A stretch of DNA of 64,000 nt from Streptomyces jeddahensis (GTDB taxonomy: Bacteria; Actinomycetota; Actinomycetes; Streptomycetales; Streptomycetaceae). Below the pieces are notes generated by a model. That model worked only from the letters and a program-made list of their open reading frames with translations. It did no database searches and had not been told where the DNA came from. Each line of letters opens with the position of its first letter. Position 1 is the first letter of the stretch. Below, one piece after another: positions 35,696 to 45,385 of the stretch. The stretch covers positions 40,634-104,633 of the forward strand of contig NZ_LOHS01000107.1 of the NCBI RefSeq assembly GCF_001642995.1, given 5' to 3'. Both the position numbers and the translations under genes were made by a program.

Positions 35696-36507
35696 TTCGA
35701 TGCCTCCTCGGGCCGCGGCCGTTCAAGGCGGTCCTCCGCGCGCTGCTCGAGCGCCTTGAGATCGTTCAGCGCCTCGGTGGACACGTCGCGGATCTGGCCT
35801 CGCGAGCGCAGCGTCTTGTTGACGGTGAGCTCGGACGGGGTGCCGTCCGGGAGGAGGCCCGCGATGTCCACCGCGTTGTGCCGGGCGTAGACGCCCGGGG
35901 CGGGCAGCGGCGGCAGGTGCTTGCCCTCGCGCACGCGCTGCTCGGACAGCTCACGCTGGGTCCTGGCGCGCTCGGTGCGCTCGCGGTGCGTGAGTACCAT
36001 CGCGCCGACCGCGGCGGTGATCAGCAGCGCGCCGGTGAGCTCGAAGGCGAAGACGTACTTGGTGAAGAGGAGCTCCGCGAGGCCCTGCACGTTGCCGGCG
36101 GAGTTCGCCTGTCCGAGGCCGTTGAACTCCTTCAGTGAGGCATTGCCGATGCCACCGACCAGCAGCACCGCGAAGCCGAGCCCGCACAGGGCGGCGAGCC
36201 AGCGCTGGCCCTTGATGGTCTCCCTCAGCGAGTCCGCCGCCGTGACGCCGACGAGCATGACCACGAAGAGGAACAGCATCATGATCGCGCCGGTGTAGAC
36301 GACGATCTGCACGATGCCGAGGAAGTACGCACCGTTGGCGAGGTAGAAGACCGCCAGGATGATCATGGTCCCGGCCAGGCACAGCGCGCTGTGCACGGCC
36401 TTCTTCATGAACACGGTGCACAGGGCCCCGATCACGGCGACCGTGCCGAGCACCCAGAACTGCAGGGCCTCACCGGTCGAGGTGGTGTAGGCGGCGAGCT
36501 GTGTCAT
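35692..36507 (-). CDS. nuoJ: NADH-quinone oxidoreductase subunit J
   Basis: A 271-residue subunit with five membrane helices in the first 160 residues (IGALCTVFMKKAVHSALCLA, LVVYTGAIMMLFLFVVMLVG-like block) and a cytoplasmic tail of about 110 residues, rich in charged residues, containing LPPLPAPGVYARHNAVDIAG and ending LEQRAEDRLERPRPEEASK. E. coli NuoJ lacks this tail (184 residues); it is known from actinobacteria and its role is not clear. Membrane arm, next to NuoK and NuoH. Confidence 0.95.
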   Translation of the reverse strand: MTQLAAYTTSTGEALQFWVLGTVAVIGALCTVFMKKAVHSALCLAGTMIILAVFYLANGAYFLGIVQIVVYTGAIMMLFLFVVMLVGVTAADSLRETIKGQRWLAALCGLGFAVLLVGGIGNASLKEFNGLGQANSAGNVQGLAELLFTKYVFAFELTGALLITAAVGAMVLTHRERTERARTQRELSEQRVREGKHLPPLPAPGVYARHNAVDIAGLLPDGTPSELTVNKTLRSRGQIRDVSTEALNDLKALEQRAEDRLERPRPEEASK

Positions 36508-37190
36508 CGGCCGATCACCTTCTTCGAGGCGGGCTCGTTCGGGCCGAAGTCGGAGGATGCCTCCTGGGCCGCGCCCGAAGGGCCTGCCGATTGATGCAGT
36601 TCACCTTTGGAGACCGCGACCTGCTGGACCGTGCCCGGCGCCGCCTCCGTCACCAGGCCCCGGTAGTAGTCCTGCTCGTCCGTGCCCGGGTAGATCGCGT
36701 GCGGCGTGTCGACCATGCCCTCCGTGAGCCCGGCGAGCAGCTGCTCCTTGGTGTAGATGAGGTTCTCGCGGCTGGAGTCGGCCAGCTCGAACTCGTTGGT
36801 CATCGTCAGCGCGCGCGTGGGGCACGCCTCGATGCACAGGCCGCAGAAGATGCAGCGGGCGTAGTTGATCTGGTAGACGCGGCCGTACCGCTCGCCGGGC
36901 GAGTAGCGCTCCTCGTCCGTGTTGTCCGCGCCCTCCACGTAGATCGCGTCCGCGGGGCAGGCCCAGGCGCAGAGCTCGCAGCCGACGCACTTCTCCAGGC
37001 CGTCCGGATGGCGGTTGAGCTGGTGCCGTCCGTGGAAGCGGGGAGCGGTGGTCTTCTTCTGCTCCGGGTACTGCTCGGTGAGCCGCTTCTTGAACATGGC
37101 CTTGAAGGTCACGCCGAAGCCGGCCACCGGGTTCTGGAACCCCTGGTCGGTCTCGCCGGACTTCCCGGGCTCCTTGGGCTCCTCAGCCAT
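36504..37190 (-). CDS. nuoI: NADH-quinone oxidoreductase subunit I
   Basis: A 228-residue electron-transfer subunit with two 4Fe-4S motifs, CVGCELCAWACP and CIFCGLCIEACP, giving clusters N6a and N6b that pass electrons from NuoG to NuoB. ATG 37190 is chosen since MAEEPKEPGKSGETDQGFQN is a normal beginning and longer in-frame extensions run into the antisense-like region of nuoH. Its C-terminal 60 residues are longer than in E. coli. Overlaps nuoH by eight bases. Confidence 0.95.
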   Translation of the reverse strand: MAEEPKEPGKSGETDQGFQNPVAGFGVTFKAMFKKRLTEQYPEQKKTTAPRFHGRHQLNRHPDGLEKCVGCELCAWACPADAIYVEGADNTDEERYSPGERYGRVYQINYARCIFCGLCIEACPTRALTMTNEFELADSSRENLIYTKEQLLAGLTEGMVDTPHAIYPGTDEQDYYRGLVTEAAPGTVQQVAVSKGELHQSAGPSGAAQEASSDFGPNEPASKKVIGR

Positions 37191-38571
37191 CGGACGCCTC
37201 CTTTCCATCCGTAGGTCCGTCACTTGGAGTATCCGGGCCACCACTGACAATGAGCTCCCGCTCCCGCCGCGGGCGCCGCCTCGGCACCGGCGGAAGGGTC
37301 TGCCCCGGCAGCGGCGGCACGGGGAATCCGCCCGCCATCGGGTCGAAGGCCGCCGGCTTCTCGCGTACCTCCTCGGCCGGCTGCCTGGCGCGGAACATGT
37401 CGGCGACGAAGGACAGCAGCAGGACGGCAAGGACGCCCGCGCCGACGTAGAGCGCGATGTCGCTGACGGCGTAGTTCGCGTTGCGCAGCGCCCGGACGGT
37501 CGCCACGAGCATCAGCCACACCACGGAGACGGGGATGAGGACCTTCCAGCCGAGCTTCATCAGCTGGTCGTAGCGGACGCGGGGCAGGGTGCCGCGCAGC
37601 CAGATGAAGAAGAACAGCAGCAACTGGACCTTGACGACGAACCAGAGCATCGGCCACCAGCCGTGGTTCGCACCCTCCCAGAAGGTGGAGACCGGCCAGG
37701 GCGCCCGCCAGCCGCCGAGGAAGAGCGTCACCGACACCGCCGAGACCGTCACCATGTTCACGTACTCGGCGAGCATGAACATCGCGAACTTGATCGACGA
37801 GTACTCGGTGTTGAAGCCGCCCACCAGGTCGCCCTCGGACTCCGGCATGTCGAACGGCGCGCGGTTGGTCTCGCCGACCATCGTGACGATGTAGACCAGG
37901 AACGACACCGGCAGCAGCAGGATGTACCAGCGGTCCTGCTGCGACTCGACGATCGCCGAGGTAGACATCGACCCGGAGTACAGGAACACCGAGGCGAAGG
38001 CAGCACCCATCGCGATCTCGTACGAGATCATCTGGGCGCAGGAGCGCAGGCCGCCGAGCAGCGGATACGTCGATCCGGAGCTCCAGCCCGCCAGCACGAT
38101 GCCGTAGATGCCGACGGAGGCGACCGCGAGGATGTAGAGCATCGCGATCGGCAGGTCGGTGAGCTGCATCGCGGTGCGGTGCCCGAAGATCGAGACCTCG
38201 TTGCCGGACGGTCCGAAGGGGATCACCGCGATCGCCATGAAGGCCGGGATCGCCGCGACGATCGGGGCGAGGATGTAGACCGCCTTGTCCGCCCGCTTGA
38301 CGACCACGTCCTCCTTCAGCATCAGCTTGATGCCGTCCGCGAGGGACTGGAGCATGCCCCAGGGGCCGTGCCGGTTGGGGCCGATGCGCAGCTGCATCCA
38401 GGCGACGACCTTGCGCTCCCACACGATGGAGAAGAGCACCGTCACCATCAGGAAGGCGAAGCAGAAGACCGCCTTGATCGCGACCAGCCACCAGGGATCG
38501 GTGCCGAACATCGACAGGTCCTCCACCGCGAGCGGCGTCAGCGCCCCTGGCGCCAGGGCCTGTGGCGTCAT
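37183..38571 (-). CDS. nuoH: NADH-quinone oxidoreductase subunit H
   Basis: A 462-residue membrane subunit forming much of the quinone chamber. Conserved blocks: WERKVVAWMQLRIGPNRHGP, LQSLADGIKLMLKEDVV, PFDMPESEGDLVGGFNTEYS and RGTLPRVRYDQLMKLGWKVL. The C-terminal 80 residues (REKPAAFDPMAGGFPVPPLP, QTLPPVPRRRPRRER) extend beyond the normal length (E. coli 325) and are Pro/Arg-rich, probably cytoplasmic. The start overlaps the nuoG stop by four bases. Confidence 0.95.
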   Translation of the reverse strand: MTPQALAPGALTPLAVEDLSMFGTDPWWLVAIKAVFCFAFLMVTVLFSIVWERKVVAWMQLRIGPNRHGPWGMLQSLADGIKLMLKEDVVVKRADKAVYILAPIVAAIPAFMAIAVIPFGPSGNEVSIFGHRTAMQLTDLPIAMLYILAVASVGIYGIVLAGWSSGSTYPLLGGLRSCAQMISYEIAMGAAFASVFLYSGSMSTSAIVESQQDRWYILLLPVSFLVYIVTMVGETNRAPFDMPESEGDLVGGFNTEYSSIKFAMFMLAEYVNMVTVSAVSVTLFLGGWRAPWPVSTFWEGANHGWWPMLWFVVKVQLLLFFFIWLRGTLPRVRYDQLMKLGWKVLIPVSVVWLMLVATVRALRNANYAVSDIALYVGAGVLAVLLLSFVADMFRARQPAEEVREKPAAFDPMAGGFPVPPLPGQTLPPVPRRRPRRERELIVSGGPDTPSDGPTDGKEASDG

Positions 38572-41078
38572 GACGTCACCTCCGTGACAGAAGAGGCCTT
38601 CGGCTCCACCGCCGGGCCGATACGGACGAGTTCGCCGGGCCGCGCCCCCGTGTCCGAGGCGACGCCCGTCCCGGTCGAGTTCATCGGAAGCCACACCACG
38701 CGGTCGGGCATCTCCGTGATCTGCAGCGGGAGGTGCGTGGCGCCCGCGGGCCCCGTGACGGCGAGGAGGTCGCCGTCCTTGACGCCCGCCTCGGCCGCGG
38801 TCGCCGCGGAGAGCCGGGCCACGGCCGCGTGGCGGGTTCCGGCGAGCGCCTCGTCGCCGTCCTGGAGGCGGCCGAGGTCGAGCAGCAGCCGGTGCCCGGC
38901 CATGACAGCCTCTCCGGCGCCCGGCCTCGGCAGCGGAACGCCCGTCTCGAGGGGCGCTGTCGCCCGCGGCCCGTCCCAGACGCCGAGCCGGTCCAGCTCG
39001 ATGCGAGCCGTCCTGAGGTCCGGCAGTCCGAGGTGGACGTCCATCGCGTCCGCCAGCATCTGCAGCACACGCGCGTCAGTGGGTGCCAGACGGCGCGTCA
39101 TGTGGTCCGGCTTGAGCGCGGCCTCGAACGGCCGTGCCCTGCCTTCCCAGTTGAGGAAGGTGCCCGCCTTCTCGGCGACGGCGGCCACCGGCAGGACGAC
39201 GTCGGCCAGCTCGGTCACCTCGCTCGGGCGCTGCTCCAGCGAGACGAGGAAGCCCACCTCGTGAAGGGCTTCACGCGCGCGTGCCGGGTTCGGGAGATCG
39301 GCGACCTCGACGCCCGCCACGAGCAGCGCACCGAGCTCGCCTGTGGCGGCCGCCTCGACGATCTGCCCGGTGTCACGGCCGTAGCGGTGCGGAAGCTCCG
39401 CGAGACCCCAGGCGGCGGCGACCTCTTCACGCGCGCGTGGGTCCGTCGCGGGGCGCCCGCCGGGCAGCAGCGACGGCAGGGCACCGGCTTCGATCGCGCC
39501 GCGCTCACCGGCCCGGCGCGGGATCCACACCAGCCGTGCGCCGGTCGCGGTCGCGGCCCGTACGGCGGCGGTCAGCCCGCCCGCCACGGCGGCGAGCCGC
39601 TCGCCGACTACGATGACGGACCCCTCGGCGCGCAGGGCCTCGCCGGCCCTCGCCCCGTCGCCCTCCAGGCCGACCCCGCCCGCGAGCGCGTCGAGCCACT
39701 CGGTCTCGGTGCCGGGCGCCGCGGGCAGCAGCGTGCCGCCGGCCTTCTCCAGACCGCGCGTGGCATGCGAGGCGAGCGCGAAGGTGCGCTGCCCGTGCTT
39801 CCGCCAGGCCTTGCGCAACCGCAGGAAGACGCCGGGCGCCTCCTCCTCCGCCTCGATGCCGGCGAGCAGGACGGCGGGAGCCTTCTCCAGCGCCGCGTAC
39901 GTCACGCCCGTACCGTCGAGGTCCCGCCCGCGGCCCCCGACCTGCGAGGCGAGGAAGTCGGCCTCCTCGCTGCTGTGCACGCGCGCGCGGAAGTCGATGT
40001 CGTTCGTGTCGAGCGCCACGCGCGCGAACTTGCTGTAGGCGTAGGCGTCCTCGACGGTCAGCCGGCCGCCGGTCAGCACGCCGGTCCTGCCGCGGGCCCC
40101 GGTCAGCCCGCGGGCCGCCGCCTCCAGGGCCTCCGGCCAGCTGGCCGGCTCCAGGTCACCGCTCTCGGCGTTCCTGACGAGGGGGTATTCGATCCGGTCG
40201 GACAGCTGCGCGTACCGGAACGCGAACCGGCCCTTGTCGCAGATCCACTCCTCGTTGACCTCGGGGTCATGGGCGGCGAGCCGCCGCATGACCTTGCCGC
40301 GCCGGTGGTCGGTACGCGTCGCGCAACCGCCCGCGCAGTGCTCGCACACGGTCGGGCTGGACACGAGGTCGAAGGGCCGTGCGCGGAACCGGTACGCCGC
40401 CGAGGTCAGCGCGCCCACCGGGCAGATCTGGATGGTGTTCCCGGAGAAGTACGACTCGAAGGGGTCGCCCTCACCCGTACCGACCTGCTGCAGCGCGCCC
40501 CGCTCGATCAGCTCGATCATCGGGTCGCCGGCGATCTGGTTGGAGAACCGGGTGCAGCGCGCACACAGCACGCACCGCTCACGGTCGAGCAGCACCTGCG
40601 TGGAGATCGGCACCGGCTTGGCGAACGTCCGCTTCTTGCCCTCGAAGCGGGTGTCCGGGTCGCCGACCGACATCGCCTGGTTCTGCAGCGGGCACTCGCC
40701 GCCCTTGTCGCAGACCGGGCAGTCCAGCGGGTGGTTGATGAGCAGCAGCTCCATCACACCGCGCTGCGCCTTCTCGGCGACCGGCGAGGTGAGCTGCGTC
40801 TTCACCACCATCCCGTCCGTACACGTGATCGTGCAGGACGCCATGGGCTTGCGCTGGCCCTCGACCTCGACGATGCACTGACGGCAGGCACCGGCCGGGT
40901 CGAGCAGCGGGTGGTCGCAGAACCGCGGGATCTCGATGCCGAGCAGCTCGGCGGCCCGGATGACCAGGGTGCCCTTGGGCACGCTGATCTCGATGCCGTC
41001 GATCGTCAGCGTCACGAGGTCCTCGCGCGGCACCGGAGCCTCCCCGCTCCCGGAGGGAGCGCTCGTCGTCACAGTCAT
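38568..41078 (-). CDS. nuoG: NADH-quinone oxidoreductase subunit G
   Basis: An 836-residue peripheral-arm subunit. The N-terminal 2Fe-2S domain has RFCDHPLLDPAGACRQCIVE; the His-Cys motif HPLDCPVCDKGGECPL binds a 4Fe-4S cluster; CVLCARCTRFSNQIAGDPMI and QICPVGAL another; CEHCAGGCATRTDHRRGKVM, with a Cys in EEWICDKGRF, is the N7-type site of the molybdopterin-like fold. The C-terminal molybdopterin-oxidoreductase-like part carries no active site. Passes electrons from NuoE/F to NuoI. Confidence 0.95.
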   Translation of the reverse strand: MTVTTSAPSGSGEAPVPREDLVTLTIDGIEISVPKGTLVIRAAELLGIEIPRFCDHPLLDPAGACRQCIVEVEGQRKPMASCTITCTDGMVVKTQLTSPVAEKAQRGVMELLLINHPLDCPVCDKGGECPLQNQAMSVGDPDTRFEGKKRTFAKPVPISTQVLLDRERCVLCARCTRFSNQIAGDPMIELIERGALQQVGTGEGDPFESYFSGNTIQICPVGALTSAAYRFRARPFDLVSSPTVCEHCAGGCATRTDHRRGKVMRRLAAHDPEVNEEWICDKGRFAFRYAQLSDRIEYPLVRNAESGDLEPASWPEALEAAARGLTGARGRTGVLTGGRLTVEDAYAYSKFARVALDTNDIDFRARVHSSEEADFLASQVGGRGRDLDGTGVTYAALEKAPAVLLAGIEAEEEAPGVFLRLRKAWRKHGQRTFALASHATRGLEKAGGTLLPAAPGTETEWLDALAGGVGLEGDGARAGEALRAEGSVIVVGERLAAVAGGLTAAVRAATATGARLVWIPRRAGERGAIEAGALPSLLPGGRPATDPRAREEVAAAWGLAELPHRYGRDTGQIVEAAATGELGALLVAGVEVADLPNPARAREALHEVGFLVSLEQRPSEVTELADVVLPVAAVAEKAGTFLNWEGRARPFEAALKPDHMTRRLAPTDARVLQMLADAMDVHLGLPDLRTARIELDRLGVWDGPRATAPLETGVPLPRPGAGEAVMAGHRLLLDLGRLQDGDEALAGTRHAAVARLSAATAAEAGVKDGDLLAVTGPAGATHLPLQITEMPDRVVWLPMNSTGTGVASDTGARPGELVRIGPAVEPKASSVTEVTS

Positions 41079-42451
41079 GCGTTCACCTCCGTACGGTGAT
41101 CGGCCCAAGCGGTGGACTTGGCCGGGTCGAAGGGGCAGCCCCCGCCGGTGATGTGCTGCTCGTACTCCTCGCGGAAGTACTTGAGCGAGGAGAAGATCGG
41201 CGAGGCGGCGCCGTCGCCGAGGGCGCAGAAGGACTTGCCGTTGATGTTGTCGGCGATGTCCGCGAGCTTGTCGAGGTCGCTCATCGCGCCCTTGCCCGCC
41301 TCGATGTCGCGCAGCAACTGCACCAGCCAGTACGTCCCTTCACGGCAGGGCGTGCACTTGCCGCAGGACTCGTGGGCGTAGAACTCGGTCCAGCGGGTGA
41401 CGGCCCGCACGACACAGGTCGTCTCGTCGAAGCACTGCAGCGCCTTGGTGCCGAGCATCGATCCGGCGGCGCCCACGCCCTCGTAGTCGAGCGGGACGTC
41501 GAGGTGCTCGTCGGTGAACATCGGGGTCGAGGAGCCGCCCGGGGTCCAGAACTTCAGCCGGTGTCCGGGCCTCATGCCGCCGCTCATGTCGAGCAGCTGA
41601 CGCAGCGTGATGCCGAGCGGGGCCTCGTACTGGCCGGGGTTGGCGACATGGCCGCTGAGCGAGTAGAGCGTGAAGCCCGGGGACTTCTCGCTGCCCATCG
41701 ACCTGAACCATTCCTTGCCCTTGTTCAGAATCGCGGGAACCGACGCAATCGACTCCACGTTGTTCACGACAGTGGGGCACGCATAGAGGCCGGCGACAGC
41801 AGGGAAGGGGGGACGGAGTCGCGGCTGGCCGCGGCGGCCTTCGAGCGAGTCGAGCAGCGCGGTCTCCTCACCGCAGATGTACGCGCCCGCGCCCGCGTGC
41901 ACGGTGAGTTCCAGGTTGAGGCCGCTGCCCAGCACGTTCTTGCCGAGGTAGCCCGCCGCGTACGCCTCGTGGACGGCCGCGTGCAGCCTGCGCAGCACGG
42001 GCACGACCTCGCCGCGCAGATAGATGAAGGCGTGCTCCGACCTGATCGCGTAACAGGCGATCACGATCCCCTCGATGAGGGCATGCGGGTTCGCGAAGAG
42101 GAGCGGGATGTCCTTGCACGTCCCGGGCTCCGACTCGTCGGCGTTGACAACCAGATAGTGAGGCTTGCCGTCGCCCTGCGGGATGAACTGCCACTTCATG
42201 CCCGTGGGGAAGCCCGCGCCGCCGCGGCCGCGCAGGCCCGAGTCCTTGACGTAGGCGATGACGTCGTCGGGCGACATGGCGAGCGCCTTGCGCAGGCCCT
42301 CGTATCCCTCATGGCGCCGGTAGACGTCCAGCGTCCAGGACCTGTCCTCGTCCCAGTACGCCGACAGGACGGGGGCGAGCAGCTTCTCCGGGCTCGACTC
42401 CCCACCGGCCTCGGGCCGGGAGGTGCCCCCGAATTCGGTGGACACGGTCAT
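41075..42451 (-). CDS. nuoF: NADH-quinone oxidoreductase subunit F
   Basis: A 458-residue subunit that holds the NADH and FMN sites: GLRGRGGAGFPTGMKW (NADH), NADESEPGTCKD and AYICGEETALLDSLEG (FMN), and the N3 4Fe-4S motif HESCGKCTPCREG with a fourth Cys in FCALGDGAASP. It accepts hydride from NADH and feeds the Fe-S chain. Overlaps the nuoE stop by one base and the nuoG start by four. Confidence 0.96.
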   Translation of the reverse strand: MTVSTEFGGTSRPEAGGESSPEKLLAPVLSAYWDEDRSWTLDVYRRHEGYEGLRKALAMSPDDVIAYVKDSGLRGRGGAGFPTGMKWQFIPQGDGKPHYLVVNADESEPGTCKDIPLLFANPHALIEGIVIACYAIRSEHAFIYLRGEVVPVLRRLHAAVHEAYAAGYLGKNVLGSGLNLELTVHAGAGAYICGEETALLDSLEGRRGQPRLRPPFPAVAGLYACPTVVNNVESIASVPAILNKGKEWFRSMGSEKSPGFTLYSLSGHVANPGQYEAPLGITLRQLLDMSGGMRPGHRLKFWTPGGSSTPMFTDEHLDVPLDYEGVGAAGSMLGTKALQCFDETTCVVRAVTRWTEFYAHESCGKCTPCREGTYWLVQLLRDIEAGKGAMSDLDKLADIADNINGKSFCALGDGAASPIFSSLKYFREEYEQHITGGGCPFDPAKSTAWADHRTEVNA

Positions 42452-43311
42452 CACTCCCCCTCCTCGGTGACGGGGCCCGCGGGGTGCGCGGGATCCGACG
42501 CCGATGTCTTCTGCGGCGCGTCGTGGGCGCTGAGGTGGTCGGCGGGCGACTCGTCCTGCGGCGCGGCGTCCCTGCGCTCCTCGCCGCGCGGGTGCACGAT
42601 GCGCGGCTCGGGCTGTTCCCCCTTGGCGAGGCGCAGCCCGATCAGCGAGGCCGGGCCCGCGCTGCCGCTCGCCTCGACGGCACCCGGCCGGGCGTCGGGG
42701 AATCCGGCGAGGATGCGGGCGGTCTCCTTGTACGTGCACAGGGGCGCACCGCGGGTCGGCTGCACCTCGGCGCCCGCGCGCAGATCGTCGACCAGCCGCT
42801 TGGCGCTCTCGACCGTCTGGTTGTCGAAGAACTCCCAGTTGACCATCACCACGGGCGCGTAGTCGCAGGCGGCGTTGCACTCGATGTGCTCCAGGGTGAC
42901 CTTGCCGTCGCCGGTGGTCTCGCCGTTGCCGACGCCCAGGTGCTCCTGGAGGGCGGAGAAGATGGCGTCGCCGCCCATGACCGCGCACAGGGTGTTGGTA
43001 CAGACACCCACCTGGTAGTCACCGCTCGGCTTGCGCCGGTACATGGTGTAGAAGGTCGCGACGGCGGTGACCTCGGCCGTGGTCAGGCCGAGCATGTCCG
43101 CGCAGAACTGCATCCCGGTGCGCGTGACGTATCCCTCTTCGGACTGCACCAGGTGCAGCAGCGGGAGCAGCGCGGACCGGGAGTCGGGGTAGCGGCCGAT
43201 GATCTCGCGCGCGTCCGCTTCGAGCCGGGCCCGGACGTCGTCCGGGTAGTCGGGCGCGGGCAGCTGCGGCATGCCCAGGCTGACGCCCTGTTCGGAAGGG
43301 GTGGTGGTCAC
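42451..43311 (-). CDS. nuoE: NADH-quinone oxidoreductase subunit E
   Basis: A 286-residue thioredoxin-like subunit with a 2Fe-2S cluster (Cys in CTNTLCAVMGGD and CNAACDYAPVVMVN). GTG 43311 is chosen since it overlaps the nuoD stop by four bases (GTGA). After the ferredoxin-like core (about 180 residues) comes a tail of about 100 residues, rich in Pro, Ala and charges, not present in E. coli NuoE (166 residues). Forms the NADH-dehydrogenase head with NuoF. Confidence 0.95.
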   Translation of the reverse strand: MTTTPSEQGVSLGMPQLPAPDYPDDVRARLEADAREIIGRYPDSRSALLPLLHLVQSEEGYVTRTGMQFCADMLGLTTAEVTAVATFYTMYRRKPSGDYQVGVCTNTLCAVMGGDAIFSALQEHLGVGNGETTGDGKVTLEHIECNAACDYAPVVMVNWEFFDNQTVESAKRLVDDLRAGAEVQPTRGAPLCTYKETARILAGFPDARPGAVEASGSAGPASLIGLRLAKGEQPEPRIVHPRGEERRDAAPQDESPADHLSAHDAPQKTSASDPAHPAGPVTEEGE

Positions 43312-44630
43312 CGGTCGACGCCTCCCATCACGGGGTCGATGGACGCGACGGCGACGATGACGTCGGCGACCATGCCGCCCTCGCACATCGCCGCCATGGC
43401 CTGCAGGTTGGTGAAGGACGGGTCGCGGAAGTGGACCCGGTAGGGGCGGGTGCCGCCGTCGGACACGACGTGCACCCCGAGCTCGCCCTTGGGGGACTCG
43501 ACGGCCGCGTAGGCCTGGCCCGGCGGGACGCGGAACCCTTCCGTCACCAGCTTGAAGTGGTGGATCAGGGCCTCCATCGAGGTGCCCATGATCTTCTTGA
43601 TGTGGTCGAGCGAGTTGCCGAGGCCATCCGGGCCGAGGGCGAGCTGCGCGGGCCAGGCGATCTTCTTGTCGGCGACCATGACGGGACCGGGCTCCAGGCG
43701 GTCCAGGCACTGCTCGACGATCCGCAGCGACTGGCGCATCTCCTCGAGCCGGATCAGGAAGCGGCCGTAGGCGTCGCAGGTGTCGGCGGTCGGGACGTCG
43801 AAGTCGTACGTCTCGTAGCCGCAGTACGGCTGCGCCTTGCGCAGGTCGTGCGGGAGGCCCGCCGAGCGCAGGATCGGTCCTGTGGCGCCGAGCGCCATGC
43901 AGCCGGCGAGGTCGAGGTAGCCGATGTCCTGCATGCGGCCCTTGAAGATGGGGTTCCCGGTGGCGAGCTTGTCGTACTCGGGAAGGTTCTTGTTCATCTT
44001 CTTCACGAACTCGCGGATCTGGTCGACCGCGCCGGGCGGCAGGTCCTGGGCGAGTCCGCCGGGCCGGATGTACGCGTGGTTCATCCGAAGGCCGGTGATC
44101 AGCTCGTAGATGTCGAGAATGAGTTCACGATCACGGAAGCCATAGATCATGATCGTGGTGGCGCCGAGCTCCATGCCGCCGGTGGCGATGCACACCAGGT
44201 GCGAGGACAACCGGTTCAGCTCCATCAGGAGCACCCGGATGATCGTCGCCCGGTCGGGGATGTCGTCCTCGATGCCGAGGAGCTTCTCGACCGCGAGGCA
44301 GTACGCCGTCTCGTTGAAGAATGGCGTCAGGTAGTCCATGCGCGTCACGAACGTGGTGCCCTGCGTCCACGTGCGGTACTCGAGGTTCTTCTCGATGCCG
44401 GTGTGCAGATAGCCGATGCCGCAGCGGGCCTCGGTGACCGTCTCGCCGTCGATCTCCAGGATCAGGCGGAGCACGCCGTGGGTGGACGGGTGCTGCGGAC
44501 CCATGTTGACGATGAGGCGCTCGTCGTCGGCCTTGGCCGCGGTCTGGACGACCTCGTCCCAGTCGCCGCCGGTGACCGTATATACGGTGCCTTCGGTCGT
44601 CTCGCGGGCTGATGCTGACTGCGTGCTCAT
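43308..44630 (-). CDS. nuoD: NADH-quinone oxidoreductase subunit D
   Basis: A 440-residue quinone-site subunit, related to the large subunit of NiFe hydrogenases. Conserved blocks include VNMGPQHPSTHGVLRLILEI (quinone-side His), CGIGYLHTGIEKNLEYRTWT, FNETAYCLAVEKLLGIEDDI and SPKGELGVHVVSDGGTRPYR. Forms the quinone pocket with NuoB. Separate from NuoC, unlike the NuoCD fusion of E. coli. The start overlaps the nuoC stop. Confidence 0.96.
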   Translation of the reverse strand: MSTQSASARETTEGTVYTVTGGDWDEVVQTAAKADDERLIVNMGPQHPSTHGVLRLILEIDGETVTEARCGIGYLHTGIEKNLEYRTWTQGTTFVTRMDYLTPFFNETAYCLAVEKLLGIEDDIPDRATIIRVLLMELNRLSSHLVCIATGGMELGATTIMIYGFRDRELILDIYELITGLRMNHAYIRPGGLAQDLPPGAVDQIREFVKKMNKNLPEYDKLATGNPIFKGRMQDIGYLDLAGCMALGATGPILRSAGLPHDLRKAQPYCGYETYDFDVPTADTCDAYGRFLIRLEEMRQSLRIVEQCLDRLEPGPVMVADKKIAWPAQLALGPDGLGNSLDHIKKIMGTSMEALIHHFKLVTEGFRVPPGQAYAAVESPKGELGVHVVSDGGTRPYRVHFRDPSFTNLQAMAAMCEGGMVADVIVAVASIDPVMGGVDR

Positions 44631-45385
44631 GAGTACGACCTCCGCTGGTCCGGAGCCGGGATCTGGGCGCCCTTGTACTCGACGGGGATGCCGCCGAGGG
44701 GGTAGTCCTTGCGCTGCGGGTAGCCCTGCCAGTCGTCCGGCATCATGATCCGCGTCAGCGCCGGGTGGCCGTCGAAGACCAGTCCGAAGAAGTCGTACGT
44801 CTCGCGCTCGTGCCAGTCGTTCGTCGGATAGACGGAGACGAGCGAGGGGACGTGTGGATCGGCGTCGGGGGCGCTGACCTCGAGGCGGATCAGCCGGTTG
44901 TGGGTGATCGAGCGCAGGTGGTAGACGGCGTGCAGCTCGCGGCCCTTGTCGCCGGGGTAGTGGACGCCGGAGACGCCGGTGCACAGCTCGAAGCGGAGCG
45001 CCGGGTCGTCGCGCAGGGTCTGGGCGACGCGGACCAGGTACTCGCGCTCGATGTGGAAGGTGATCTCGCCGCGGTCGACGACGGTCTTCTCGATGGCGTT
45101 CTCGGGGAGGAGCCCCTGCTCCTCCAGGGCGCCCTCGAGCTCGTCGGCGACCTCGTCGAACCAGCCGCCGTACGGACGCGTGGCCGGGCCGGGCAGCCGT
45201 ACGGACCGGACGAGCCCTCCGTACCCGGAGGTGTCGCCGCCGTTGTTCGCGCCGAACATGCCGCGCTGGACGCGGATCTCCTCGCCCTGGTCGCCCCGCT
45301 GACCAGGGAGGTTCGAGGCGTTGAGATCCTGCTCCGGATTCACGCCGTGCTTCTCGGGGTTCACGCCGTTCTGCTCGCTCGTCAT
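44627..45385 (-). CDS. nuoC: NADH-quinone oxidoreductase subunit C
   Basis: A 252-residue 30-kDa-type subunit: YLVRVAQTLRDDPALRFELC, GRELHAVYHLRSITHNRLIR, PTNDWHERETYDFFGLVFDG and the C-terminal DDWQGYPQRKDYPLGGIPVE are all conserved. The first 70 residues are an added, disordered-looking extension with a duplicated GVNPE motif (HGVNPEQD after NGVNPEK). Overlaps nuoB by four bases. Confidence 0.95.
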   Translation of the reverse strand: MTSEQNGVNPEKHGVNPEQDLNASNLPGQRGDQGEEIRVQRGMFGANNGGDTSGYGGLVRSVRLPGPATRPYGGWFDEVADELEGALEEQGLLPENAIEKTVVDRGEITFHIEREYLVRVAQTLRDDPALRFELCTGVSGVHYPGDKGRELHAVYHLRSITHNRLIRLEVSAPDADPHVPSLVSVYPTNDWHERETYDFFGLVFDGHPALTRIMMPDDWQGYPQRKDYPLGGIPVEYKGAQIPAPDQRRSYS

